A stretch of 64,000 nt of DNA from assembly GCA_963805645.1 (NCBI GenBank), contig CAWDVA010000004.1, positions 1 to 64,000 on the forward strand, written 5' to 3'. The translations under genes were made by a program, and so were the position numbers. Under the pieces are notes generated by a model. That model did not search any database. It was not told where the DNA came from and saw only the letters and a program-made list of their open reading frames with translations. Shown in pieces: positions 41,683 through 49,890 of the stretch. The number at the start of each line of letters is the position of its first letter. Within the stretch, counting starts at the first letter, position 1. Source of the stretch: CAVXEH01 sp963805645 (lineage in GTDB: Bacteria; Chloroflexota; Limnocylindria; QHBO01).

Positions 41683-41688
41683 TAGACT
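41683..41688 (+). promoter_or_regulatory. -10 box TAGACT, leaderless start of the cyclodeaminase gene
   Basis: TAGACT with 7 bases to the ATG at 41696 and no Shine-Dalgarno. Confidence 0.65.
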
Positions 41689-41695
41689 CGCTCCG

Positions 41696-42643
41696 ATGCG
41701 CTTCCTGGACGCGGACCAGATCCGCGAGGCAATCACTCCCGCGGCACTTCTCGACGCTGTCGAGAGGGCCTACCGCGATGTGGCCGCCGGCCGCGACCGC
41801 TCGCCGGTGCGCAGCCGGGTGGCTCTGCCCGACGGCGATCTGCTCCTGATGCCCGGCGTGCGCGAGGGCGGGGCGGGAAGCAGCGTCAAGATGGTCACGG
41901 TGGTCCCGGGAAACGCGGAGCGCGGGCTGGCGACCGTCCAGGCGGTTATTGCCTGGTTCGACGCGACCACCGGCGAACCGCTCGCGATCCTCGACGGGAG
42001 CGAAGTCACCGCGATGCGCACGGGAGCCGCTTCCGGTGTCGGAACGCGGCTGCTCGCCCGCCCCGACGCCTCCGTCCTGGCCCTCATCGGCTGTGGCGGC
42101 CAGGCCGCCTGGCAGGTCCGCGCCGTATGCGCCGCCCGCGACATCCGCGAGCTGCGCGTCTTCGCCCGCACGCCAGCGTCGCGCGAGGCCTTTGCCACGC
42201 GCATGGCCGGCGAGCTCACCGCCGTGCAGGTCGTCGCCAGCCCTTCGGCCGAGGCGGCAGTCGCCGGCGCCGACGTCGTCTGCTGCGCCACGACCGCCAG
42301 CGCACCGGTCTTCAACGCGGACTGGATCGCGCCGGGAACGCACGTGAACGGGGTGGGCGCCTTCCGCCTCGACATGGTCGAGCTCCCGCCGGCGCTCTTC
42401 GGGCGCGCTGACCTGGTGGCCGTCGACTCGCGAGAGGCGGCGCTCGCCGAGGCAGGCGACCTGGTTGCCGCGCTGCGCGACGGGCAGCTTCCTCCGGAGG
42501 GCTACGTCGAGATCGGCAGTGTCGGGCGTGAATGGGCTGACGGCCGCGACCCCGCGGCGATCACCATCTTCAAGAGCGTTGGCCTCGCCATCCAGGATGT
42601 GGCGGCCAGTGAGCTCATCGCCGGGACCCTGCTCGCCGGCTGA
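41696..42643 (+). CDS. Ornithine cyclodeaminase/mu-crystallin family protein
   Basis: 315 residues. N-terminal FLDADQIREAITPAALLDAV and YRDVAAGRDRSPVRSRV, the substrate region LMPGVREGGAGSSVKMVTV with the key Lys, the EVTAMRTGAASGVG helix and the NAD-binding fold ALIGCGGQAAWQVRAVCAAR followed by GADVVCCATTASAP. These are the full family motifs. Members deaminate ornithine to proline or reduce ketimine or related imino acids; which applies here cannot be told. Near the C-terminus IFKSVGLAIQDVAASELI is typical. Single gene with a leaderless promoter. Confidence 0.9.
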   Translation: MRFLDADQIREAITPAALLDAVERAYRDVAAGRDRSPVRSRVALPDGDLLLMPGVREGGAGSSVKMVTVVPGNAERGLATVQAVIAWFDATTGEPLAILDGSEVTAMRTGAASGVGTRLLARPDASVLALIGCGGQAAWQVRAVCAARDIRELRVFARTPASREAFATRMAGELTAVQVVASPSAEAAVAGADVVCCATTASAPVFNADWIAPGTHVNGVGAFRLDMVELPPALFGRADLVAVDSREAALAEAGDLVAALRDGQLPPEGYVEIGSVGREWADGRDPAAITIFKSVGLAIQDVAASELIAGTLLAG

Positions 42644-42652
42644 CGGCCGACC

Positions 42653-44041
42653 TCAGAAGATCCGGAGCAACGCAGCCAGCAGGTCGGCCGGCTGGAGCTC
42701 GAGGGACAGGGCGCGAATCAGGCGCCCGGCCGTTGGGGCGAAGAGCATGCGGAAGGTGGTCAGCCGCGCATCCGCGCCGATCTGGGGCCGTTCCGCGAGG
42801 CGGGCCAGGGCGGTGTCGAGTGCCGCGAGATCGGCCCGCGATGCTGCCACGAGACCGGCCGAGCCGCCAGCTGAGCCGCCGGCCGAGGGCGGCGGGATGA
42901 GGGCCGTCTCCCACGGGTCGGCCCATATCAGCATCCCCGAGCCGCCCACCGTTGCATGTGCCATGGGCACGGGGACCTGGTCGGCGACCGGTGCCGCCAC
43001 GACCGGCGTCGGATCATCCGGTGGCGCCGGCGGCGGGGCGCTGGTGTTCGACACCGTCATCTGGCCCCCTCCGGGAAGCTGCTGATCCGCGGGAGGGGTG
43101 GCGAGGGAAACCGGCTTCGGGGTGGGGGCGGGGGTGACAACAGGCGTGGGCCTGGCGGTCGGACGTGCCGTGGGCGTCGGGGTGGGCACGAAGGTCGGGG
43201 TTGCCGTGACCGTCGGCGATGGCGACGGGCTCGGCGTACCGGTCGGTGATGTCACCGGCGTGGCGCCGGGCGACGGGCTCGGCGATGCCGTCGGGCTCGC
43301 CGTCGCCGTCGGAGTCGCCGTGGGGGCCGGGGTGGGCGTGGGTGTCGGCGTCGGGCTCGCCGTCGCCGTCGGAGTCGCCGTGGGGGCCGGGGTGGGCGTG
43401 GGTGTCGGCGTGGAGGACGCGCCGGGCGCCCCGGTCACCGTCACTCCGGGATAGTAGTAGGTGAGGATGATTTCCGACGCGCTCAGCCCGTTGAGGCCGC
43501 AGGCCTGGGTGCCCCACTGGTATGCCTTCCAGCCGTTGGCGTTCGCGCCGCACGCCTCGCCGATGTCGCCGGCGTTGTAGTACGTCGGGAAGATGTGCCC
43601 GCTCTTGTAGACGCGCCAGGACCAGGTGTCGTCAACCGCCGCCGCCGCCGTGCTCCACGTTCTCTGTGATGGATCGTAGACCTGGTCCCACGTGTCGTCG
43701 CGGAGGTCGAAGCACTGCCCGTCGGCGTTGACGCCGCCGCGCCAGTGGAGGACCTGGTACCAGGCGTAGTTGCGCACGGCAAGCGCTCCCGATCGCAGGG
43801 ATTCCGTCGTCCAGGAGCCGATCCACTCGCGAGAGAGGACGTTCTTGGCATAGGTCTTGAAGTCGACGGTGTCCACGTTCCCCGACACATGGCGGTAGAC
43901 GCGAATCGTCGGAGGCGGGCTCGACTCGCTGGTCCATCCGGTGCATGACGAGGCCGCCACCCGGGGCAGGGCACCGGGCACGAGCCCGCCGAGGAGTGTG
44001 GCGACTGCGAGCACAGCGGTCGCAAGGATGCGTCGAGCCAT
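42653..44041 (-). CDS. Secreted SpoIID/LytB-domain protein with Thr-Pro linker
   Basis: 462 residues. Signal peptide RRILATAVLAVATLLGGLVP with cleavage near VAA-S. Residues ~45-205 carry a SpoIID-like domain: IRVYRHVSGNVDTVDFKTYA, KNVLSREW, GALAVRNYAWYQVLHWRGG and YYNAGDIGEACG, the pattern of amidase-enhancer/lytic transglycosylase SpoIID proteins that cut peptidoglycan. Then a ~110-residue Thr/Pro/Ala linker with a perfect 20-residue repeat, and a C-terminal region with no recognised domain. It likely acts in the cell wall or envelope; in a Chloroflexota host with little peptidoglycan the substrate would be unclear. Confidence 0.82.
   Translation of the reverse strand: MARRILATAVLAVATLLGGLVPGALPRVAASSCTGWTSESSPPPTIRVYRHVSGNVDTVDFKTYAKNVLSREWIGSWTTESLRSGALAVRNYAWYQVLHWRGGVNADGQCFDLRDDTWDQVYDPSQRTWSTAAAAVDDTWSWRVYKSGHIFPTYYNAGDIGEACGANANGWKAYQWGTQACGLNGLSASEIILTYYYPGVTVTGAPGASSTPTPTPTPAPTATPTATASPTPTPTPTPAPTATPTATASPTASPSPSPGATPVTSPTGTPSPSPSPTVTATPTFVPTPTPTARPTARPTPVVTPAPTPKPVSLATPPADQQLPGGGQMTVSNTSAPPPAPPDDPTPVVAAPVADQVPVPMAHATVGGSGMLIWADPWETALIPPPSAGGSAGGSAGLVAASRADLAALDTALARLAERPQIGADARLTTFRMLFAPTAGRLIRALSLELQPADLLAALLRIF
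43291..43410 (-). repeat. Perfect 60-bp tandem duplication in the SpoIID-domain gene
   Basis: Two identical 60-base units (43291-43350 and 43351-43410) within the linker-coding part, each encoding 20 residues of the form TPTPTPTPAPTATPTATASP in frame. Confidence 0.95.
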
Positions 44042-44100
44042 CTGGCGCGACCGTACAGGTCACTCGACCGCACCAGAAGGCACCAATGGTCCTAGGCCGA

Positions 44101-44982
44101 TCAGCCGCTCGCCCAGCGCGGGATCCGCTCCCGCACGCGGTCGAAGCCCAGCTCCGCGCACAGGGCCAGGAAGGGTTCCCGGGGCACGCCGTTCCAGGCG
44201 AGGTCATCGAGGTGGCCGCCGATCCCCGCATCGCGGTTGAGCGTGGCCAGTCGACGGAAGCGGAGAGCGTCGGCTCGCTGCTCGCGCAGTGTGGTTGCCA
44301 GTCGGCTCGCTCCGCGCAGCGGGATCTCCCAGTCGAGCGGCGAGTCGGGGATCGCCTCGAGGTGGCGGAAGCGGGCCAGGATGGCGGCCGTGCTCTTGGC
44401 GCCCCAGCCCGGGAGTCCGGGATAGCCATCTGAGCTATCGCCAACCAGCGCCAGGTAGTCCGGGATGGAGGCGGGGGCCACGCCCCACTTGGCGACGACG
44501 CCGGCCTCGTCATAGGTGATCCCGCGCATCCGATCGCGCAGGACCACCCGCCCGTCGTCAACGCACTGGGCGAGGTCCTTGTCGACGGAGCAGATCACGA
44601 TCTGCTCCAGGCGAGGATCGCTGCCGAAGCGGGCCACCGCGGTGCCGATGGCGTCGTCCGCTTCGTCCTCCACCATGGGCCAGGTCACGATCCCAAGCGC
44701 GCCGAGGGCCCGCTCGGCGTCGGCGAACTGCTCCAGGAGATCCTGCGGCACGCCCGCGCTGCTCTTGTACGGCGGGTAGACGTCGTTGCGCCACGATTCG
44801 ATGACATGGTCCGTGGCGGCGCCCAGGTGGGTGACATCCGGCTCGCGCAGGAGCGACAGCATCGAGTCGATGAGGCCGCGAATCGCGTTGACCGGCCGCC
44901 CGTCGGGGCCGGTCTCGGCCGGGTGCGAGTAGTAGGCGCGAAAGAGCTCGAACGTGGCGTCCACGAGGTGAAGCTTCACCAC
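44101..44982 (-). CDS. 5'-3' exonuclease/FEN-like nuclease (Pol I exo domain type)
   Basis: 293 residues. HLVDATFELFRAYY is the N-terminal strand; PPYKSSAGVPQDL, DEADDAIGT, CSVDKDLAQCVDDG and YLALVGDSSDGYPGLPG are the conserved acidic metal-binding motifs of the 5' nuclease family, with the helix-clamp GWGAKSTAAIL. No polymerase domain follows, so it is a stand-alone flap/5' exonuclease for RNA primer or flap removal. Of two adjacent GTG codons the first (44982) has the better AGGAG spacing. The preceding 40-residue ORF ends inside this start, suggesting translational coupling. Confidence 0.9.
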   Translation of the reverse strand: MVKLHLVDATFELFRAYYSHPAETGPDGRPVNAIRGLIDSMLSLLREPDVTHLGAATDHVIESWRNDVYPPYKSSAGVPQDLLEQFADAERALGALGIVTWPMVEDEADDAIGTAVARFGSDPRLEQIVICSVDKDLAQCVDDGRVVLRDRMRGITYDEAGVVAKWGVAPASIPDYLALVGDSSDGYPGLPGWGAKSTAAILARFRHLEAIPDSPLDWEIPLRGASRLATTLREQRADALRFRRLATLNRDAGIGGHLDDLAWNGVPREPFLALCAELGFDRVRERIPRWASG

Positions 44983-45098
44983 TCCGTCTCCTGCTCGCTG
45001 CGCTGCCCGAAGCGCCGCGAGGACTCCCATCGCAGGCGCCGGAGCTTGTGCGCGTCGGCGGCATCCGCCGGGTGCACCGTCGGATCCTGATCGGCCAT
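44976..45098 (-). CDS. 40-residue ORF coupled to the exonuclease
   Basis: Encodes MADQDPTVHPADAADAHKLR then a Glu/Arg-rich tail ending WESSRRFGQRSEQETEW. Its ATG lies 6 bases after a TACCAT box, giving a leaderless start, and its stop overlaps the start of the exonuclease gene. The arrangement looks like a translated lead gene of a two-gene operon. No family is recognised; it could be a small DNA- or protein-binding peptide. Confidence 0.5.
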   Translation of the reverse strand: MADQDPTVHPADAADAHKLRRLRWESSRRFGQRSEQETEW

Positions 45099-45104
45099 GT
45101 CGGG

Positions 45105-45110
45105 ATGGTA
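45105..45110 (-). promoter_or_regulatory. -10 box TACCAT, leaderless start
   Basis: TACCAT on the minus strand with 6 bases to the ATG at 45098. Confidence 0.45.
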
Positions 45111-45161
45111 CGCGGGCCGATAAGCGGGCAGTAAGCCCCGCTGCGCCAGGATCAGGCTGCA

Positions 45162-45231
45162 GGGGAGCCGCCGCGGGCGCGTGCCCTGCGAAGCCGTGGC
45201 GGTCCGCGCCACGGTGCCGCGGCGGCTCCCC
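45162..45231 (-). terminator. Large nested hairpin downstream of apbE
   Basis: Outer stem: GGGGAGCCGCCGCGG at 45162-45176 pairs perfectly over 15 bases with 45217-45231. Inside, CCGTGGCG (45194-45201) pairs with CGCCACGG (45207-45214) around a 5-base loop. It lies 10 bases after the apbE stop in the direction of transcription and before the small leaderless gene. Most likely the end of the flavin operon, but the two-tier shape could also be a structured RNA. Confidence 0.5.
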
Positions 45232-45240
45232 GCACCAGGC

Positions 45241-46212
45241 TCAGGCGCTGAATCGGAGGGTCCGGGGCCGCTCCCAGATCGTTGCGGCTCGCGCCGCGGG
45301 GGTCATCTCCAGGGTGCCGTCGTCGCGGATCCACCAGGCCGCCAGACCGCGAGACCGCGCCTCCGGGCCGATCGACTGAGCCCCGGCCAGGAAGAGCGCC
45401 TTGGACCAGACCTCTGCCCAGGCCGGATCGGGATGCACCACCGTCACCGCCTGGAGCCCACCGTCTCCCGGCTGGCCCGTCCGCGGGTCGATGAGATGGT
45501 GCACCGCCTCCCCGTCCGGACCGATCCAGCGGCGAACCGCCGTCGACGAGGTGGCGATGGCGCCGATCGCGAGCTCCATGACCGCCATGGGCTGGTCGCC
45601 GCCGGATGGGTCCTCGATGCCGATGCGCCAGGCTCCGCCATCGGGCTGCGGACCGGAGACGACGATGTCGCCGCCGGCCTCCACCAGGAGCCCGGCGCCA
45701 GCGGGCAGTCCGGACCGGGCCGCGCCGGCGGCCCACCGCAGGGCCAGGCCCTTGCCCAGGCCGCCCGAGTCGATGGGATCGGTGATCCGCAGCGCGCGCA
45801 ACCACGGATCCCGGTCGATCCCGCTGCCGTGCCTGCGCGGGTGCGGATCTCGGTTGCCATTGGCCAGCGCCGGCAGCCGCACGCCCCCATGCTCGCCCAG
45901 TGCTTCGAGACGGGCCAGGACGCGGCCGTCGAACCGCCCCCCGGTCAGGCACCAGGCGCGCGCCGCCGTGGCTGCCATGACGTAGAGACGCTGGTCGACG
46001 ACGCGCCAGGATCCGTCGCCGGCCGTCGCGTTCAACCGGCTCAGCGCGCTCCCCGCACGGAATCGAGACAGCGTCGCCTCACTGCGCTCGACGTCCGCGA
46101 CCACGCGCTCCCACGCCCGATCAGCGCTCCTCAGCTGGGCGCCCACGACCGTGGCGCGCAGCGCCGAGCCCATGGCCCGGGTCGCGTGGTGCGTGACGGT
46201 CACGGCGCCCAT
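45241..46212 (-). CDS. apbE: FAD:protein FMN transferase ApbE
   Basis: 323 residues. Starts HHATRAMGSALRATV (the MGT-like first motif), ERSEATLSRFRAGSALSRLN, the metal and flavin-binding ITDPIDSGGLGKGLALRWAA and LLVEAGGDIVVSGPQPDG, and the C-terminal active site AVHHLIDPRTGQPGDGGLQA. ApbE attaches FMN covalently to Thr/Ser in D-x-x-(S/T)-G-A-(T/S) motifs of exported electron-transfer proteins. No signal peptide is apparent. It is the last gene of an operon with a ferric-reductase-like membrane protein and two small envelope proteins, one of which ends with a similar motif. Confidence 0.92.
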   Translation of the reverse strand: MGAVTVTHHATRAMGSALRATVVGAQLRSADRAWERVVADVERSEATLSRFRAGSALSRLNATAGDGSWRVVDQRLYVMAATAARAWCLTGGRFDGRVLARLEALGEHGGVRLPALANGNRDPHPRRHGSGIDRDPWLRALRITDPIDSGGLGKGLALRWAAGAARSGLPAGAGLLVEAGGDIVVSGPQPDGGAWRIGIEDPSGGDQPMAVMELAIGAIATSSTAVRRWIGPDGEAVHHLIDPRTGQPGDGGLQAVTVVHPDPAWAEVWSKALFLAGAQSIGPEARSRGLAAWWIRDDGTLEMTPAARAATIWERPRTLRFSA

Positions 46213-46223
46213 CCCGTGGTGGC

Positions 46224-46655
46224 CTATGGCTTCCCGGAGGCACCGGTGGTCGCCTGGGTCGACGGCGCGGTGACGACGACGGTCACCACCCGTGGCGCCG
46301 AGGGAAGACGAGCCGCGCCGGTGGGAACATGCGCCGCGGCCCCGGTTGCCGCCTGCACCTGTGCCGCCAGGGCAACGACCGAGGCGTCGAGCGCGGCGCT
46401 GCCGTTGAGCGTGGTCCCATAGGCCGCCGACGCCGCGTTCAGTGCGGCCACCGTGGCCTGCAGGTTCGCCTCGAGGGACGCCCGTTCACGCGCCAGCCCG
46501 GAGACCGCGTCAGCGAGCGGCTGCCTGGTCGCTGCGAGTGCCGTGTCGGCCTGGTGCTGCAGCCCGGCGACGCCGGCGAGCGAGATGGCGTAGAGACCGG
46601 CGGTGACGCCCAACGCAATCGGGACGTGGAGCGGCGCCTTCTTCGCGGCTGCCAT
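46224..46655 (-). CDS. Single-pass coiled-coil envelope protein with possible flavinylation motif
   Basis: 143 residues. One N-terminal transmembrane helix (VPIALGVTAGLYAISLAGVA) then a helical region outside (ADTALAATRQPLADAVSGLA, RASLEANLQATVAALNAA) and a flexible Ala/Val/Thr tail ending TVVVTAPSTQATTGASGKP. The last part, QATTGAS, resembles the ApbE target motif (D/N-x-x-S/T-G-A-S/T) apart from Gln in the first position. Lies 11 bases before apbE, and its ATG shares a base with the previous stop. No FMN-binding domain is otherwise seen. Role inferred as a partner of the neighbouring reductase. Confidence 0.75.
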   Translation of the reverse strand: MAAAKKAPLHVPIALGVTAGLYAISLAGVAGLQHQADTALAATRQPLADAVSGLARERASLEANLQATVAALNAASAAYGTTLNGSAALDASVVALAAQVQAATGAAAHVPTGAARLPSAPRVVTVVVTAPSTQATTGASGKP

Positions 46656-47107
46656 CAATCGTCAACCTCTCCACCGTCGTCACCCTCACCCGCGGGCGAT
46701 GCCGTCGCGGCAGGCGCCGCCGTCTGGGTGACGACGCGGGTGATGGTGGCCGGGCCGGTCGCCTGGGTCTGCAGGGATGCCAGCTTCTGCTCGGCGGCCT
46801 TGAGCTTGGCGGCGAGCTGCGCGGCGGTGTCGGCATCGGTGCTGGCCTTGTCCTGCGCCGCCTTGAGCGCGTCGGTCAGCTGGGCGGCCTGCGTGCTCAC
46901 CTGGTCGAGCTGTGCCCGGAGCGCATCGCTCCTGGACTGCTCGTCGCGCAGCTGTCCGGCCAGGGTCTGGGCGTCGACGGGCTTCGCGGACAGGGTGGCG
47001 TTCGCGGCGGTCCAGGCGGTGGCGCCGCGAACCACGGCGACCGCGCCCAGCAGGCTGAGGACGGCGACGATCGCAACCAGGCTGCGTCGCGGCGTGTTAG
47101 CGGACAT
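46655..47107 (-). CDS. Single-pass coiled-coil envelope protein
   Basis: 150 residues. Short basic N-terminus, transmembrane helix (LVAIVAVLSLLGAVAVV), then a long predicted coiled coil outside the membrane (AGQLRDEQSRSDALRAQLDQ, AQLTDALKAAQDKASTDA, LAAKLKAAEQKLASLQTQ) and a tail ITRVVTQTAAPAATASPAGE ending acidic. It has the same plan as the following gene and may be its distant paralogue or heteromer partner. Its start lies within the last codons of the ferric-reductase-like gene. Alternative upstream start is possible but the ATG at 47107 precedes the basic-hydrophobic signal directly. Confidence 0.75.
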   Translation of the reverse strand: MSANTPRRSLVAIVAVLSLLGAVAVVRGATAWTAANATLSAKPVDAQTLAGQLRDEQSRSDALRAQLDQVSTQAAQLTDALKAAQDKASTDADTAAQLAAKLKAAEQKLASLQTQATGPATITRVVTQTAAPAATASPAGEGDDGGEVDD

Positions 47108-47870
47108 CGGTTTCCTCCATGTGGTCGCTGATCGAAACGGCAAGAGGCACCGGCACGGGGGTCCGGCGGGCGATGGGGGTGGGCGTGGGCGCGCCTACGA
47201 TCCGTGGCCCCGGGGTGGTTCGCGCCGCGCCATGGGCCGCGCGATCTGCGCGTCTGCGGACGATCCAGTACCGGTAGGCGGCCGCACCCACGGAGACGAC
47301 GGCGATGCCCCAGTAGACGAGTGCAAGGGCGCCGGTATCGGTCCCCGACAGGACACCATGGATCCAGCCGAGGGCGAGGGCCACGGCCGCGAACCGGTGG
47401 AGCTTGAGCCACAACCCCGAGGGCAGGAGCCGCGTCCAGCGTGCCGTGGCGCCGGTGATCAGTGTTGCGTACAGGCCGATGGATCCGAGTGCCACGGGCA
47501 CGGTCCGGTATTTCGAGAGCCCGGGCAGCAGCGCGCCGATCACGCTGACGTTCGCGTACGGATCGAGGACGATGGCCGCGACGTGGACTGCCAGGAAGGC
47601 GATCACGAAGACCCACAGGGTTTCGTGCCACGGATAGATGCGCTTCGCCTGCTTCCACTGGGCCTGGTCGGGGTGGCTGAGGGCCAGTCCCAGCACGACC
47701 ATGACGGTGAGCAGGACCAGGACGGTGATGCCCGTCGCTCGCGCGGCGATCCAGAATCGCATCTGGGCCTGGTACTCGGTCGCGGGCGGAACGATCTGGT
47801 CGGTGACGACCAGGATGCCCAGTCCGGCCACGGCCAGCAGAATCGAGAAGGCGCGTCCACTCAGCTTCAT
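47097..47870 (-). CDS. Ferric-reductase-like heme membrane protein
   Basis: 257 residues with about six hydrophobic helices. Paired His in helices (PWHETLWVFVIAFLAVHVAA and LWLKLHRFAAVALALGWIHG) give the bis-heme ligand set of the ferric reductase-like transmembrane domain (PF01794). The chain ends in a basic, Pro-rich cytoplasmic tail with no NAD/FAD domain, so electrons must come from another protein. First gene of the four-gene operon ending in apbE; it would carry electrons across the membrane to or from a flavinylated partner. A TAGAGC hexamer lies immediately before the ATG but is too close to be the -10 box. Confidence 0.85.
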   Translation of the reverse strand: MKLSGRAFSILLAVAGLGILVVTDQIVPPATEYQAQMRFWIAARATGITVLVLLTVMVVLGLALSHPDQAQWKQAKRIYPWHETLWVFVIAFLAVHVAAIVLDPYANVSVIGALLPGLSKYRTVPVALGSIGLYATLITGATARWTRLLPSGLWLKLHRFAAVALALGWIHGVLSGTDTGALALVYWGIAVVSVGAAAYRYWIVRRRADRAAHGAARTTPGPRIVGAPTPTPIARRTPVPVPLAVSISDHMEETDVR

Positions 47871-47988
47871 GCTCTATCTGAGACGGACGGGCGTGCCGAG
47901 GTTTCACCCCGGTGCAGGACGATCGGTGCCACGCGTCCCATCCGATGGTCCGGCCGGCGGACCGCGAACGACGCGCAGGGCCGTCAGG

Positions 47989-49740
47989 TCAGACCGTGAG
48001 CGGCTCCCGATACTCGCCGTAGACGCGGCGCAGGATGCCGCACATCTCGCCAACGGTCGCGTAGGCGCGCACCGCTTCGACGATGGCCGGCATCAGGTTG
48101 GTGTCGCCGGCGCGTGCCTCCTCCTCGAGACGGCGCATGGCCGCGGCATGGGCATCCGCATCGCGCTCGGCGCGGATGCGGGTCAGCCGCTCCAGGTGGC
48201 GTCGCTCCTGCGCCTCGGTAATCTCCAGCAACGGGATTCGCAGCTCCTCGTCCGGATTGGCGTAGCGCGAGACTCCCACCACCTCGCGCTCGTGCTGCTC
48301 CACCTCGCGCGCCTGCTCGTAGGCGGCATCTGCGATCTCGGCCTGCGGGAATCCGGCCTCGAGCGCGCGGACCATGCCGCCCATCTCGTCGATCCGCGCG
48401 ATGTAGCGCCAGGCGGCCTGCTCGGTCTGGTTGGTGAGCGTCTCGACGAAGTACGACCCGGCCAGCGGGTCGACCGTATTGGCCACGCCGGACTCCTCGG
48501 CGAGGACCTGCTGCTGGCGAAGGGCGAGGAGCGCGGCCTCCTCGCTGGGAACCGCCCAGGCCTCGTCGTACGCATCGGTGTGGAGGCTCTGGCTGCCGCC
48601 GAGGATGCCGGCCAGGGCCTGGATCGCGACCCGGGTGAGGTTGTTCATCGGCTGCTGTGCCGTGAGCGAAACGCCGGCGGTCTGGGTGTGGAACCGCATC
48701 CAGGCCGAGCGCTCGTTCTCGGCCCCGAACCGCTCCGTGCAGAGCTTGTACCAGATCCGCCGCGCGGCCCGGAACTTCGCGATCTCCTCGAAGAAGTCGT
48801 TGTGGCTGTTGAAGAAGAACGACAGGCGCGGGGCGAAGTCGTCGAACCGCAGGCCGCGGGCCATGGCGTCCTCGGCGTAGGCGATGCCGTCGGCGATGGT
48901 GAAGGCCAGCTCCTGGACCGCCGTGGAGCCGGCCTCGCGAATGTGGTAGCCGGAGATCGAAATGGTGTTCCAGCGCGGCATCTCGCGGGTGCCCCACTCG
49001 ACCGTGTCGGTCACCAGCTTGAGCGAGGGCGCCGGCGGGAAGATGTACTCCTTCTGCGCGATGAACTCCTTGAGGATGTCGTTCTGCAGCGTCCCGGTCA
49101 GCTGGGCGCGCGGCACGCCCATCTTCTCGGCGGCGACGACGTACATGGCCCAGATCATGGCGGCGGGCGAGTTGATGGTCATGGAGGTGCTGATCTCGCC
49201 GACCGGCAGCCCCTCGAGGAGGACTTCCATGTCCGCCAGCGACGAAACGGCCACCCCGCACGTCCCGAACTCTCCTGCCGCCTGCGGGTCGTCGTGGTCG
49301 TACCCGTACAGGGTGGGCATGTCGTAGGCGATCGAGAGACCGGTGCCACCCGCCTCGATGAGCCGCTTGAAGCGCCGGTTCGTGTCCTCCGCGGTCCCGA
49401 ACCCGGCGAACATGCGCATCGTCCACAGCCGTCCGCGGTACCCGGTGGGATGGATGCCCCGCGCGAATGGTGGTTCGCCCGGCAGGCCCAGATCGTTGAT
49501 CTCGTCCCAGCCCGGGGTGGCGCCCGCATCGGCCGCGGAGCTGAATCGGTAGCGGGGACGCCCGGCATCGGGGTCGTTTGCCGGATCGGTCAGGTCGCGC
49601 GGGGTGTACACGCGCTCGATCTCGACCCCTGACTGGGTGATGAACCGGGGCCGCCGCTCGCCGCCCCGCTCGAGGGCCGGCCGCAGCCGCTCGCGCTCCC
49701 ACGTCTCCTGGTGCTCGGCCCACCGCTTCGGATCGCTCAT
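47989..49740 (-). CDS. Methylmalonyl-CoA mutase-type acyl-CoA mutase, large subunit
   Basis: 583 residues, the catalytic TIM-barrel subunit. Motifs: FITQSGVEIERVYTPRDL, PPFARGIHPTGYRGRLWTMR, GLSIAYDMPTLYGYDHDDPQ, TISISGYHIREAGSTAVQEL, FFFNSHNDFFEEIAKFRAAR and NNLTRVAIQALAGILGGSQS. The B12-binding domain present in single-chain enzymes is absent, so a separate small subunit must exist elsewhere, as in two-subunit mutases. It interconverts methylmalonyl-CoA and succinyl-CoA or a similar pair (isobutyryl/butyryl, ethylmalonyl). The start at 49740 is preferred over upstream Met codons because the family begins there. Confidence 0.92.
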   Translation of the reverse strand: MSDPKRWAEHQETWERERLRPALERGGERRPRFITQSGVEIERVYTPRDLTDPANDPDAGRPRYRFSSAADAGATPGWDEINDLGLPGEPPFARGIHPTGYRGRLWTMRMFAGFGTAEDTNRRFKRLIEAGGTGLSIAYDMPTLYGYDHDDPQAAGEFGTCGVAVSSLADMEVLLEGLPVGEISTSMTINSPAAMIWAMYVVAAEKMGVPRAQLTGTLQNDILKEFIAQKEYIFPPAPSLKLVTDTVEWGTREMPRWNTISISGYHIREAGSTAVQELAFTIADGIAYAEDAMARGLRFDDFAPRLSFFFNSHNDFFEEIAKFRAARRIWYKLCTERFGAENERSAWMRFHTQTAGVSLTAQQPMNNLTRVAIQALAGILGGSQSLHTDAYDEAWAVPSEEAALLALRQQQVLAEESGVANTVDPLAGSYFVETLTNQTEQAAWRYIARIDEMGGMVRALEAGFPQAEIADAAYEQAREVEQHEREVVGVSRYANPDEELRIPLLEITEAQERRHLERLTRIRAERDADAHAAAMRRLEEEARAGDTNLMPAIVEAVRAYATVGEMCGILRRVYGEYREPLTV

Positions 49741-49876
49741 GGAGCGCAGTGTGCGGGCAAGACCGATGCCGCCGCAACCGCGACCCGTGGCGGCGACGAC
49801 ATCGGTCCATAGCAATCGGGTGTCGCTGCGTCAACGCCGGATTGACCAGTGGGTCCATCCGGGCACGCCGGAGCGT

Positions 49877-49882
49877 CATAAT
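49877..49882 (+). promoter_or_regulatory. -10 box CATAAT, leaderless start of the LAL regulator
   Basis: CATAAT with 8 bases to the ATG at 49891 and no Shine-Dalgarno. Confidence 0.6.
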
Positions 49883-49890
49883 CAGGCTGC

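Noticed and set aside
47420..47480. LITGATARW in the ferric-reductase-like protein as an ApbE flavin site
   Set aside because: It lies at a helix end in the membrane region where the family has a similar stretch, so exposure to ApbE is doubtful; the tail of the 46224-46655 protein is the better candidate.
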